NCBI GenBank assembly: GCA_023376005.1
Contig: CM042176.1
Coordinates: 4,659,267-4,723,266, forward strand
Source of the DNA: Doryteuthis pealeii
Taxonomy: Eukaryota; Mollusca; Cephalopoda; Myopsida; Loliginidae
Length of the DNA stretch: 64,000 nt
Reading direction: 5' to 3'
In this document: one piece after another, positions 20,552-30,622 of the stretch
How positions within the stretch are numbered: the stretch's first letter is position 1
How the letters are laid out: each line of letters opens with the position of its first letter
Notes under the pieces: model-generated
What the model was told of the DNA's origin: nothing
The model's database searches: none
What the model saw: the letters and a program-made list of their open reading frames with translations, nothing else
Translations under genes and position numbers: made by a program

Positions 20552-20805
20552 CTAGCAAAAAAACACCCTCCGGGCGGTGTAAAAATACATTTTAAAAAGA
20601 TATTGCCCGAGGGAGATGCGAAGAATTCAATTTTAGGAAAAAAATATTCTAAACATGAATTCATCTAAAGATGAATAAGTATCAGAATTTTCGCGGAAAT
20701 TTGACTTAATTGATTTTTCATATGATTTTTTTAGAATACTGTGACGTAAGCAGTGACGTAGTTTCGGTTACAGACAAAAAGAGACAGAATCTCCATTATT
20801 AATAA
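20552..20805 (-). mobile_element. Non-autonomous Helitron, family H2, short
   Basis: The plus-strand left edge is CTAG, then 'caaaaaaa', then the CACCCTCCGGGCGGTG hairpin. The right part has 'gtgacgtaagcagtgacg', 'gtttcggttacagac' and 'aatctccattattaataa'. Flanks on both sides share 'ccaaaagaggtacgc' and 'gattctttgataaa' with 18,580-18,650, so the element and its flank were copied together. Confidence 0.8.
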
Positions 20806-20866
20806 ACTAGCAAAAGAGGTACGCACAGGGTGTCCATAAAATCCATTAACAGATTCTTTGATAAAA

Positions 20867-20955
20867 TTAGCAAAAAAAATACACCCTCCGGTCGGTGTAA
20901 AAGTAAATTTTTGAAAGATATTGCCTGAGGGGGATAGGAAAAGTTAAATATGTAA
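20867..20955 (-). mobile_element. Helitron H2 3' end fragment
   Basis: TTAG, 'caaaaaaaata', CACCCTCCGGTCGGTG, then 'gatattgcctgaggggga'. A sister fragment is at 18,646-18,692 after the neighbouring copy. Confidence 0.65.
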
Positions 20956-21194
20956 AACAAAACATTTAATATTCTTAAGAAATTACTTACTTAAAAAGCA
21001 TCATATTCACTCCTCTCTACTGAGATATTTGTTTTGTTTTACGACAGTAAGGATCTCCAAAACATTTCTAAAAAATATGATTTAATTATTCAGACTCTTG
21101 TTTTTATAGAACAATTTTTAAATCGTACGAGTAAAATATATTTTGGTCGGATTTCATAAAACGAAATAGGAGGGGTGGGGTTGACCTAGTAAAA

Positions 21195-21465
21195 AAAATA
21201 TTTCCCCTAATACATTTTAGGAAAAAACTATTTTAAACATAAATTCATCTAAAGTGAATAAGTATCAAAATGTTCGTGAAAATTTGACTGTTAATTTATT
21301 CTTCATAGAATTTTTAAAAGAATTACTGTGATGTAATCAGTGACGTAGTTTCGGTTTCAGACAAAAAGAGACTGAATCTCCAGTATTAGTAGAAATTCCT
21401 GTGACGTAAGCAGTGACGTAGTTTCGGTTAAAGACAAAAAGAGACCGAATCTCCATTATTAATTG
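21195..21465 (-). mobile_element. Helitron H2, 3' end lost, 5' end duplicated
   Basis: Two successive blocks of 'gtgacgtagtttcggtt' and 'agagactgaatctcca' (ending near 21,386 and 21,460) show the H2 5' terminal region tandemly duplicated. Confidence 0.7.
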
Positions 21466-21710
21466 ATGGATCAGTAAAGTATATGAGCACTCTTCAATTG
21501 GTTTGGTTTGGTGTGTTTATTTTACAGTATATCAACCATTTTTCGGGTTATTTAATGCCAAAACAAGTCATTTGATAAAAGTTTCAATGTTTCAAGTTCT
21601 TAATATCTTCAAATTTGTATAAATAATTTTCATTAACTTCACTAGCAAGAATATACGCCCTCTGAGTGTGCGTATTTAACTTTTAATGTAATTAAATATA
21701 TCAAATTAGA

Positions 21711-22312
21711 CCGCTCTGTCGGCTGTGGCGTTAGAATGCACCGACTGCACCTCTGCAGAGGGTAAGACTCCCCCAATGGGGCCACCTGTTGGCCGTGGGT
21801 GGCGACCCGTGATGCTTAAGGATAGAGCCCAGGTGGATGAGCAGTTCATGACATGCAATACTCTACTTTGGCCCTATCTTGGGCTAGACGGGCGGTCGGA
21901 GAGGCCCCCTCTGATCAATCGGCAGGTCACGTCAAGCCCTAGCACCTATATGATTTTCCCAACCCTATTGCCCTTATGGCAAGCCCCAATCCCTTTTTAT
22001 CATATGGGTGCTAGAAGGCGGTAGCTGCGGGTCTACATGTCCTGGGAATGACGTTAAACTCTATCTGATGGTGAGGTTCCAGTTCTGGAGGTTTGGGGAA
22101 TGTGGAGCACCCCTTCATCACCATTGCTCTCTGGTCCACTCTGACCCGGAGTGGTAGTACCTGTTAGGGTCCCATCTATGGGTTAAATAGAAAAATGTAT
22201 TTATAAAAAAATTGTATTATCCATTAAGAATTGATTTATTTCACAACTTTATCGGCATTAAATGACCCACTGAGGTTGATATGCCGTAAAACAAAACAAA
22301 CCAAACCAAACC
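21711..22312 (+). mobile_element. R600 retroposon, complete copy with target duplication
   Basis: A 602-bp insertion flanked by the 11-bp direct repeat ATCAAATTAGA (21,700-21,710 and 22,313-22,323). The uninterrupted sequence is seen in the related Helitron at 5,763-5,774. The head is 'ccgctctgtcggctgtggcg' and the 3' end is 'atgccgtaaaacaaaacaaa' plus a CCAAA-type tail. A target duplication of this size and a simple-repeat 3' tail indicate LINE-mediated retroposition. No RT or other protein is encoded. A 99-codon frame starting at 21,725 is present, but the copy at 33,271 has an indel in the same stretch, so coding is unlikely. No clear B box, so a tRNA origin is unproven. Confidence 0.9.
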
Positions 22313-22380
22313 ATCAAATTAGAAAGACTAACAAAATTTAATAGAATGCATATAAAAAGATTACACTTATTTTAATTATA

Positions 22381-22961
22381 CTAGTAAAACAAAACCGCTT
22401 TTCGGGCGGTGTAAAAATAAACTTTTGAAAAATATAGCCTGAGGGGAGTGGGAGTTAAAATTCAATGTTCGAGGGGTAGTATCCAAGTAAAATTAATAAA
22501 TCAATTAAAGTAATAAAAAACAACAATGCTAAAATATATTTTTTTAATTCTTCCTTTTATTTTAATAGATAAATCTGTAGAGAGAAGATGATAAAAAATC
22601 TTTTATTTTGATAAATAAAACATTGAATGATAATTTAAAAAAAAACACTCTTCCTTTTTATCGTAATAAAATTTATTAAAATAAAAGGAAGGGTGTTTTT
22701 TTTTAATTATTATTCAGTGTTTTATTTATTAAATAGATAATACACTACACTGAATAATAAAGATACAGTTTTTAAACAAAATTTATCCTTTCCAGCGTAA
22801 AAGATGTAAACAAAAAATAAGTTGGTAGGTTTACGTTTTTTCAAAGTTAAAAAAAAAAGGTGTTACAGTTACATTAATAGATTATTGTGGAATCAGTGAC
22901 GTAAGCCGTGACGTAGTTTCAGCTTCAGACAGAAATGCAATCTATCTCCATTATATATAGA
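22381..22961 (-). mobile_element. Non-autonomous Helitron, H2-like, with proven boundaries
   Basis: Plus-strand left edge CTAG (22,381-22,384), then 'taaaacaaaaccgcttttcg' with a GCGG-type hairpin. The right edge 'tctccattatatataga' is TCTATATATAATGGAGA in reverse. The flanks 'ttttaattata' and 'ttttaattgg' join to give exactly the intact sequence at 5,832/5,833, so insertion was between A and T with no duplication. It holds an internal inverted repeat (22,600-22,740). Confidence 0.92.
22600..22740. repeat. Inverted repeat inside the Helitron
   Basis: Arms of about 55 bases: 'ataaataaaacattgaat' and 'acactcttccttttta' against 'taaaaggaagggtgtt' and 'cagtgttttatttatt'. They can fold into a long hairpin. 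Confidence 0.85.
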
Positions 22962-23049
22962 TTTTAATTGGTTTCTATATAAAATCATTCATATGATTGA
23001 TTTTGTTTGTTAATCTGTTCGTAACTTTTGTCACGAAGATAATCAAAAA

Positions 23050-23085
23050 CTAACGGGACCTGTGGATGTACCACTGTATGATAAT
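23050..23085 (-). mobile_element. Helitron 3' end, family H4 variant
   Basis: 'ctaacgggacctgtggatgt' and 'accactgtat': in reverse a CTGTGG/CCACAG-type hairpin (one mismatch), then 'gtcccgttag'. It is followed by 'cgtttgatatgtttat', also seen beside the other H4 ends. Confidence 0.55.
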
Positions 23086-23149
23086 TTGATTATTACGACG
23101 TTTGATATGTTTATCTATCTATTTATCTATTTATCTATCAAAGTAAAAG

Positions 23150-23262
23150 TAAAGTAATCGGGGTGGCGTAAAGTCAGTATCAGCCAGACAGCGAGGGAGT
23201 CTATTACGGTATCGAACCCGGAACCTTGTGGTTCCTAGTAGACCGCTCCACCGACTGAGAAG
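23150..23262 (-). repeat. SINE S3, internally deleted
   Basis: 3' end ('aaagtaatcggggtggcgta') and tRNA-like head ('tcgaacccggaaccttgtgg') are both present but the middle of about 140 bp is missing. Confidence 0.75.
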
Positions 23263-23303
23263 GGCTGGGGTTTAGATAGGACAGATAAGGATTTAGAGTT
23301 GAG

Positions 23304-23341
<38 letters not shown>

Positions 23342-23343
<2 letters not shown>

Positions 23344-23520
23344 AGGATATGTGCTTAATTGAAGTTATACCTAATTTTGAAAATTAATTAGTTAATAATT
23401 AATGAATTTAGGCGGGCATATATGTTGAAATGTAAGAACATATATGCCCGCCTAAATTCATTAATTATTAACTAATTAATTTTCAAAATTAGGTATGACT
23501 TCAATTAAGCACATATCCTC
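23342..23520. repeat. TA-flanked palindromic element (family F3)
   Basis: Near-perfect inverted repeat, arms of about 84 bases (23,342-23,425 and 23,437-23,520) with an 11-base loop. Arms carry 'atgtgcttaattgaagt' and 'aggcgggcatatatgtt'. (TA)n lies at 23,307-23,341 and again after a 60-bp right flank ('attgtcggcttaaagcc'). A related, multiplied version is at 31,945-32,320. Confidence 0.92.
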
Positions 23521-23576
23521 TAAAAATTGTCGGCTTAAAGCCATAAAAAATAAACACATTTGTTTGTTTACTTAAC

Positions 23577-23579
<3 letters not shown>

Positions 23580-23625
<46 letters not shown>
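23580..23625. repeat. (TA)n microsatellite
   Basis: TA tract. A second tract lies at 23,791-23,837. Confidence 0.95.
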
Positions 23626-23630
<5 letters not shown>

Positions 23631-23788
23631 TGGTTTGATAGTTGGTTTTGAAGACTATCACAGTGCAAGTGTAACGAAAAATAAGGTATGGTGTTGTTTG
23701 TTAACCTATAATTTATTCTTAATATTTCGAGGTAAAAATCTTTTCAACAGAAGATTTCTGAAACTGAAGCTGTTGCTAGTGATCATCC

Positions 23789-23843
<55 letters not shown>

Positions 23844-23871
23844 AGACCATATTAAGATAAAGTTTATATAC

Positions 23872-23900
23872 CAGCAGGACCTGTAGATATACCACAGATG
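23872..23900 (-). mobile_element. Helitron 3' end, family H4
   Basis: 'cagcaggacctgtagatata' then 'ccacag': the H4 3' hairpin in reverse. The terminal CTAG is changed. Confidence 0.5.
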
Positions 23901-23959
23901 AAAATTTAATTATTACAACGTTTGATATGCTACTGTTAGGATGCGATACATGATCGCAA

Positions 23960-24030
23960 TTAAGGGGCATCCAATGAGGATTGATCACGCTAGTAATGGA
24001 TCTGCGAGACTAGCTTTCTAACACATTAAA
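23960..24030 (-). repeat. tRNA-like module, family S4
   Basis: 'ggcatccaatgaggattgat', 'gtaatggatctgcgagacta', 'gctttctaacacatt' match the modules at 7.2-7.56 kb. Confidence 0.6.
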
Positions 24031-24383
24031 CAATGCAGCATTTTTTCTTACTGTATTTTGTTGACTGCCTAGTTCTGCTACAAGTCTGGTTCTTCCAACA
24101 CATTAAACAATTTCCTATGATGGTAAACATCACACAACGGGTGCCTCCATATATTTTTTTTGTTTTTTGTTATTGTTTTTTTTGTTGTTTTTTTTTGTTG
24201 TTGTTTTGCCCAATCGGTTTTAATAGACTGACCTGGTAAGAAATGGGTTCCTACATCTGTGTTGGGTTGCTGGGGGTGAGCACGTAGAATTCAAAAAGTG
24301 TTCTTTCTTTGGTTCTATGCAATGATATAGTTAGCATACTCTACACCTTGTTATGTACCCGTTTGGGTATATATTCGGGGTAT

Positions 24384-24599
24384 ATGGCTCGATGTGTAGA
24401 ATACCGTACAGACTGTTTCGACTTTATTAAGTCTCATCAGCGGTATATACTAACGATTTCCCTCCGACAGAAATCGAAACCGGGACTTCAGCAGACGCAG
24501 TGGAACACTAGTGAAACACTTTTATCGCCTCGGCCACAGTACACAGCTGACCATCCTAGCGGAATTAAGCTTGTCAAGCGATACTACGCGCCTCTACCA
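24384..24599 (-). mobile_element. Hammerhead-bearing tRNA-like repeat (RZ), copy 1
   Basis: A 216-bp block that reappears without visible difference at 24,817-25,032. On the minus strand the 5' part has a tRNA-like stretch ('gtggccgaggcgat' as A box, 'ccggtttcgatttc' as B box, about 24,535-24,460), followed by a hammerhead ribozyme motif (24,401-24,446). The 217 bp between the two copies contains the tail shared with 31,511-31,660. Long direct repeats around a hammerhead suit retrozyme-like or Penelope-like retroelements. The 99-codon plus-strand frame here is a by-product. Confidence 0.75.
24401..24446 (-). ncRNA. Hammerhead ribozyme motif, copy 1
   Basis: Minus strand: stem I AUACCG, core CUGAUGA, stem II GACUU-AAUA-AAGUC, GAAA, short stem III CA-GUC-UG, then UA and stem I return strand CGGUAU. 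All invariant core bases of the hammerhead are present and the predicted cut follows the UA. The very short stem III is typical of hammerheads in animal retrotransposons. Confidence 0.8.
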
Positions 24600-24816
24600 A
24601 ATAGGTAAGGGGCGCTATTGAGAGAATAATAAAACAAACAGCCCGAATGCCCTTCGGCGAAGTGAATAAGATTTTTGGATGTTTGTTTATTTAGAAACGT
24701 TGCTGATAAAGTATATATTAAATTTTACTTGAAGGCACTTACAACGCATGTATCGCATAAAATTCGATACTTTTTCTTATAGAAAATGAACTTGACAAGT
24801 GTAATCCCAGTAAAGG

Positions 24817-25031
24817 ATGGCTCGATGTGTAGAATACCGTACAGACTGTTTCGACTTTATTAAGTCTCATCAGCGGTATATACTAACGATTTCCCTCCGA
24901 CAGAAATCGAAACCGGGACTTCAGCAGACGCAGTGGAACACTAGTGAAACACTTTTATCGCCTCGGCCACAGTACACAGCTGACCATCCTAGCGGAATTA
25001 AGCTTGTCAAGCGATACTACGCGCCTCTACC

Positions 25032-25032
<1 letters not shown>
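24817..25032 (-). mobile_element. Hammerhead-bearing tRNA-like repeat (RZ), copy 2
   Basis: Direct repeat of 24,384-24,599 at a distance of 433 bases. On its plus-strand left it continues into the shared tail (24,672-24,816), and on the right it meets (TA)n. This unit therefore has the order head, hammerhead, tail on the minus strand. Confidence 0.75.
24834..24879 (-). ncRNA. Hammerhead ribozyme motif, copy 2
   Basis: Identical in sequence and predicted fold to 24,401-24,446. Confidence 0.8.

Positions 25033-25033
<1 letters not shown>

Positions 25034-25120
<87 letters not shown>
25034..25120. repeat. (TA)n microsatellite
   Basis: TA tract with one phase break, between the RZ repeat and a SINE. 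Confidence 0.95.
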
Positions 25121-25122
<2 letters not shown>

Positions 25123-25137
25123 AATATAATATATATA

Positions 25138-25422
25138 TTACCAACTCCTCTGCACAAGCAGGATGTGACACAAGGTCAATTTCTTAAGCGGAGTTTAACG
25201 GGTTTGAATTTAGAGTTTTCCTTCTCCTAGACTGCTTGCCTAATCAAGGTTAAAGAGCCCAGTCTGCCCTACTTTTTACCCATAGTTGGTGGGAGAGTAG
25301 AATTCATACCTTTCCCAAGGGTATTAGCGCTAAGTAAAATGCAATTAACACGTCCAGGATTTGAACTCGGGGCGACAAGTCCATTTCCTATGACTTTAAC
25401 CATTACACCACGCGTTTCCTAC
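25138..25422 (-). repeat. tRNA-derived SINE S2, full length
   Basis: Complete copy. Minus-strand head 'gcgtggtgtaatggttaaag' and B box 'gagttcaaatcctgg', ending 'agttggtaatatat' into (TA)n. Confidence 0.9.
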
Positions 25423-25440
25423 TCGGGGTATATATATTAG

Positions 25441-25931
<491 letters not shown>

Positions 25932-26069
25932 GGAGAGAGAGAGAGAGTTCTATTCTTTTATGAGGACATCCGTAGTTATGCCTCATATTTAATCTTACTT
26001 ACTTTTTGCGTAGCTGGTTGCTATTTTTTTATCTTCTGTTTCTTGTGTAGCTGGGGCATTTCTTCGATA

Positions 26070-26605
26070 GTCTGTTGTCTGTAGTCCGTAGATGGGACAT
26101 GTATTTTGTTGACTGTCTAGTTCTGCTACATGTCTCGTTCTTCAAGATGGTTTGATTTCGCCAAGGCCTCCGTTAGTTCATAGAGACAACAAAGGCATGT
26201 ATTTTATTGACTGTCTAGTTCTGCTACATGCCTGGTTCTTCAAGATGGTTTGATTTCGCCAAGGCCTCCGTTAGTTCATTGAGACAACAAAGGCATGTAT
26301 TTTATTAACTGTCTAGTTCTGCTACATGCCTGGTTCTTCAAGATGGTCTGATTTCGCCAAGGCCTCCGTTAGTTCATTGAGACAACAAAGGCATGTATTT
26401 TATTGACTGTCTAGTTCTGCTACATGCCTGGTTCTTCAAGATGGTCTGATTTCGCCAAGGCCTCCGTTAGTTCATAGAGACAACAAAGGCATGTATTTTA
26501 TTAACTGTCTAGTTCTGCTACATGCCTGGTTCTTCAAGATGGTCTGATTTCGCCAAGGCATCCGTTAGTTCATTGAGACGACAAAGGCATGTATTTTAGT
26601 GATCA
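26070..26605 (+). repeat. 98-bp minisatellite, about 5.5 units
   Basis: The marker 'catgtattttattgactg' recurs with an exact spacing of 98 bases (26,098; 26,196; 26,294; 26,392; 26,490; 26,588). Units contain 'gttctgctacatgcctgg' and 'tttcgccaaggcctccgtta'. Units differ by only a few bases, so the array is recent. A stray partial unit is at 24,050-24,100. Confidence 0.95.
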
Positions 26606-26960
26606 CATTTTTATCAATTTCAGAAACAGAATTCTCAGCCGTGCACAGAACGAAGCCGGCACGTGCTTACATTCTAACGTCTCCGGCTTAACTAACTCTG
26701 AGCTAACTGAACTTCTTTCCCACCGTTTCCCAGCGGCAGGAAGTTGGGGGTCAACTTGATTTTTTTTTTTTTCACAATCAGTTTTTATAGACTGACCTGT
26801 TAAAAAATGGGTTCCTGTGGATGTGAGGCAATGAAGAGGTCTCGGTTGAATTACAGAAGTTATTTGTTTCTTGGTTGGTTAGTTGTATGGAATTATCTAA
26901 TGCCGATTCCAGTAGTTTTGATATAAGTTTCGAGGTTTCAAGTTCTTAATATCTGAAAAT

Positions 26961-27384
26961 TGTTTGTTTGTCTGCTTTGTTTTACGGCATATCAACTTCG
27001 GTGGGTCATTTAACGCCGGCAAAGTTTTGACAGACTCGTAGTGATAGTCTGGAAGAAAACCTTTTAAACTCAGTATTTTTTTAAAACACATTTTCTAATT
27101 AACCCATAGATGGGACCCTAACAGGTACTACCACCCCGGATCAAAGTGGACCAGGGAGCAATGGTGATGAAGGGGTGCTCCACATTCCTCAGACTTCCAG
27201 AACTGGAACCTCACAATCAGATAGAGATTAACGTCATACCTAGGACATGAAGACTCTCAGCTACTACCTTCTAGCACATGTATGGTAAAAAGGTTTGGGG
27301 CTTGTCATAAGAGCAATAGGGTTGGGACAATCATATAGTGGCTAGGGCTTGACGGGACCATCCGAATGATTGGAGGGGGGGGGC
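26961..27384 (-). repeat. R600 retroposon, 3' two-thirds
   Basis: Minus-strand copy from the tail ('tttgttttacggcatatcaa' on plus) to 'ttgacgggaccatccgaat'. The head is missing. Confidence 0.85.
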
Positions 27385-27389
27385 TTCTG

Positions 27390-28500
27390 TTCATAGTAAA
27401 AACAAGAAAAAGAAAGAATATATACAACAATAAAAAAAGGAGAAAAAAGAAAATACGCCCCCCCACCCCTTGAATGTTTAAAAAGTTATCATCTGCAATG
27501 AAATAAACGTTTTCGAGTGACAAGAAAAATACCTGACAGGATTGAGCACTCTAACTTCGGTATTATTCAGTGTCTTGCAGTGGAGTAGGGGTACGGTGTG
27601 TGGGTGGTAGCATTTAAAGGGATAAATCTTTACCGTCAACCCCCCACCCTCCGGTTAAAAAAAAACCTTGTTCACCTTTCCCGACTGTCGAAATGAAATT
27701 TACATTAGGCAGCCCCTGGTCAATGCGGCGTCCACCGCAAGTGTTCAATCTAACACCCCCACCAAACACCCCTCAGCCCCGAATCCCCCAGATGTTTACT
27801 TAAATGCAAAAATTAGCATCAGAATGGCAACAGTGGAGCCGTTGCTTTTATATCGCCCCCGCCGCTCCCCCCCCCCCCCAAGTCCTGTCTTCGGCCACAC
27901 CTGTCGACCTAAACATGGCCAAGACGGTTTTTTAACGACGCTTCATATATCTTCCCTCTTCACTGTCGGATTCGAAACCGTTTTGTTTATTTATTTATTT
28001 ATTTATTTGTTTGTTTATTTGCCGAATTTGGGTTTTCGCGGTCTTTTTCCAGAAAAAGAAAAGAAAAGGAGGGGTCATCAAACGTGAGAATGGCGAACGA
28101 TTGTATTTCATTCTCTCTTCATCTTCCTTCATCATCAAAACTGGAATCGGCCGCAAATTTCTAATTGTCATTTCTCTCCACATGTTGTCCCTGCCCCTTC
28201 TCTGGCCCACGATTATTCTACACCTCACCCCACACACACACCTCAACGGATCTGCTATAATTTACCAAGTGTTATCTCTTAGTTCCACTCTCCTTTTCTT
28301 TCAATTAACTATTTGCTTATTAACAAAAGTAGCCATGTTTTTCTTTGACGGCCAAATGGGATTCTTTAAACATGGCGCTCTTCCCGCCAACAAATAGCTT
28401 TCTCCTTTATTAGAAGACGCCATTTTTGTTTGAGGTTGATAAGAAATTGATGAACCATCATTGAAAAACATGCCGAAAAACTATCATTATAGAAAGGCTC
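27390..28500. other. No supported gene; mixed composition
   Basis: More G+C than average between 27,600 and 28,250. Plus-strand frames of 128-139 codons (27,668-28,087; 28,011-28,397) overlap in different phases and look like chance. A short (TTTA)n lies at 27,985-28,010. Confidence 0.4.
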
Positions 28501-28504
28501 AATT

Positions 28505-29095
28505 ACCCAGACAAAAATTGATTTTCTAAAATAAGTTTCTCGCGTTAGCTCTGTCCAATCGTAGCCGAGGTGAATAAAGCGTTAAAATCTAGTCAATTGA
28601 CTCATTCCGTTATTTTCCATAAAACCGTTATTTTAATTTTAACTACACTACAGTAAATAATTGATAGGCAACCCATCAATGATGTAACAAAAGCGAGCAA
28701 TTACTCTGTGTGTGTGTGTGTGTGTGTGCGTGTGTGTGTGTGCGCGCGCGCGCGTGTGTGTGTGTGTGTGTGTGTAATTGTGTTTTATTAATGAACACAA
28801 GACTTTGTTGTTTACTTAGATATCCTTTATTTTGATTTATGAACCCAAGCACTCTTAGACAATTTAGGCTCGAATGGACATACGGCCAATGCCCCTGTTT
28901 TGTCACCCAGACAAATCTGATTTTCTAAACTAAGTTTCTCACGTTCGCTCTGTTCAATCAGAGCCGAGGTGAGTAAAAGGTTAAAATCTTGTCAATCGAC
29001 TCATTCCGTACTTTTCTATAAAACTGTTATTTTAATCTTACACTACCGTACATAATTGGGAGGCACCTATCAATTATCTAACAAAACCTAGCAAT

Positions 29096-29178
<83 letters not shown>

Positions 29179-29475
29179 GTGTGTGTGTGTTATTATGCTT
29201 TATTAATGAACACAAGACTTAGTTGTTTTACTTAGATATCTTTTATTTTGATTTATAAACCCGAGCACGCGTAGACAATTTGGCCTCGAACAGACAGACG
29301 GCCATTGCGTCTGTCTCGTCACCCAGCCAAATCTGATTTTGTTAACTAAATTTCTTACGTTGGCTCTGTCCAATCAACTCATTCCGTACTTTTCCATAAA
29401 ACCGTTATTTTGATGTTAACTACACTACCGTACATAATTGAGAGGGAACCCATCAATTATGTAACAAAAGCGAAA
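28505..29475 (+). repeat. About 400-bp tandem duplication with microsatellite cores
   Basis: Units start at 'acccag(a/c)caaa' 28,506, 28,906 and 29,321. Shared parts: 'cgcgttagctctgtccaatc', 'gactcattccgt', 'ccataaaaccgttatttt', 'ggcaacccatcaat', and 'atgaacacaagactt'. Each of the first two contains a different microsatellite at the same place: (GT)n with a GC run at 28,708-28,774, and (CT)n-(GT)n at 29,099-29,190. The third unit stops before this point. Confidence 0.9.
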
Positions 29476-29788
29476 AGGAGTTTTATACAAATAGGAAAAC
29501 TTTATCTACACTGTCCTTTTAGTGCAAAAAAAAATCCTTTTTTTTTCCTCATGATGATGCTTATCTATAATTATAGAAACTCTTAAAGAAAGAAAATTTT
29601 ATATGACATTTTCTTTCTTTCGTTTCTTTCTTTTTTTAATTTATTTATTGCATTTCAACTGATTCTTTACAAATAGAAAACTTATTTTTAGGAATAAAGT
29701 GAAAATACATATAATATTAAAATTCTCATTCTCATATTTAATTTTTTTTAAATTTTTTGCTCTATTGTGTGTGTGTGTGTGTGTGTTT

Positions 29789-29848
29789 ACCCAACCCCTC
29801 CACCAAGGTCATTTTTTAAACAGTTGATCAAGTTTGAATTCAGGGTTT
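29789..29848 (-). repeat. SINE S2 3' end fragment
   Basis: 'acccaacccctccaccaagg' and 'tttgaattcaggg' match the S2 3' end. Confidence 0.6.
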
Positions 29849-29859
29849 TTTTTTTGTAG

Positions 29860-30230
29860 TTATGACTACATATATACATATGCACGTGCAATCCCGCGCT
29901 AGGATACAGTCATAACGTCACAACCAACACGCATTTTCATGGACACGTGCATGACAACTTACGCACAAGTACAAAAAAAACGCATTCACGTAAACATACA
30001 ACACGAGAATACAGTTATATAAAAATACCATCATTTTCAAAAAAAAAAAAATTCATTCATTAAAAAGAAATGTCATAACTAGAACTCTTCAGTTCCAGTG
30101 ATCTTTTGAAAAAGAGATATTATTTCGAAAATTCAAGAATTAAATACAGGTTAACACACAACATCATTGTTACCGTATTATATTTTTTTCTTTACACCTG
30201 CATTGTGATAGCTTCTAAATCAACCTCCTA
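29860..30230. other. Nothing recognised
   Basis: AT-rich, without shared repeats or genes. Confidence 0.5.
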
Positions 30231-30233
30231 ACC

Positions 30234-30563
30234 ATATATATATATATATATATAATAATATATATATATATTATATATTTATGGCTCTACTTAGGTATCG
30301 AGCACTTTTTACATATTAGCTTCTCCTAGCGGTTATATGAAATATATATATATCTTATATACATAATATATACATATAAATTGTTTTTTCTTTTTGGCCA
30401 AAATACTATCCAATAGATTAATTTTTTGTTGGTACGAATACTGGTCTTTCTTTTTTTTTCAAAAATTTTTTCTTCCTGGTTGATGTTTGGTAGTATATTT
30501 TACAAATCAAACTCTCTGCTGGTTTTTTCTCTCCGCAAGGATCTACCAACACGCTTGGTATAT

Positions 30564-30622
<59 letters not shown>

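Larger units (their letters stand above)
21642..23010 (-). mobile_element. Old H1 Helitron broken by two later insertions
   Basis: The plus-strand left edge CTAG and 'caagaatatacgccctctga' is an H1 3' end. The sequence then follows the H1 copy at 5,706 ('gtaattaaatatatcaaattaga'), is interrupted at 21,711-22,312 by R600, resumes ('aaagactaacaaaatttaat'), is interrupted at 22,381-22,961 by an H2-type Helitron, and resumes again ('ttttaattggtttctatata', as at 5,833). Its 5' TC end is not found; an H4 end lies beyond 23,048. Confidence 0.85.

Noticed and set aside
21725..22024. 99-codon frame inside R600 as a real gene
   Set aside because: The nearly identical copy at 33,271 carries deletions that break this frame, so there is no sign of coding constraint.
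24309..25035. Repeated 'MARCVEYRTDCFDF' frames (also mirrored at 31.5-31.9 kb)
   Set aside because: They run antisense to, or through, the hammerhead repeat. Identity reflects copied DNA, and both orientations are open in the palindrome.
26070..26605. CRISPR array
   Set aside because: Units are repeated over their whole 98 bases with no variable spacers, and the genome is plainly eukaryotic.
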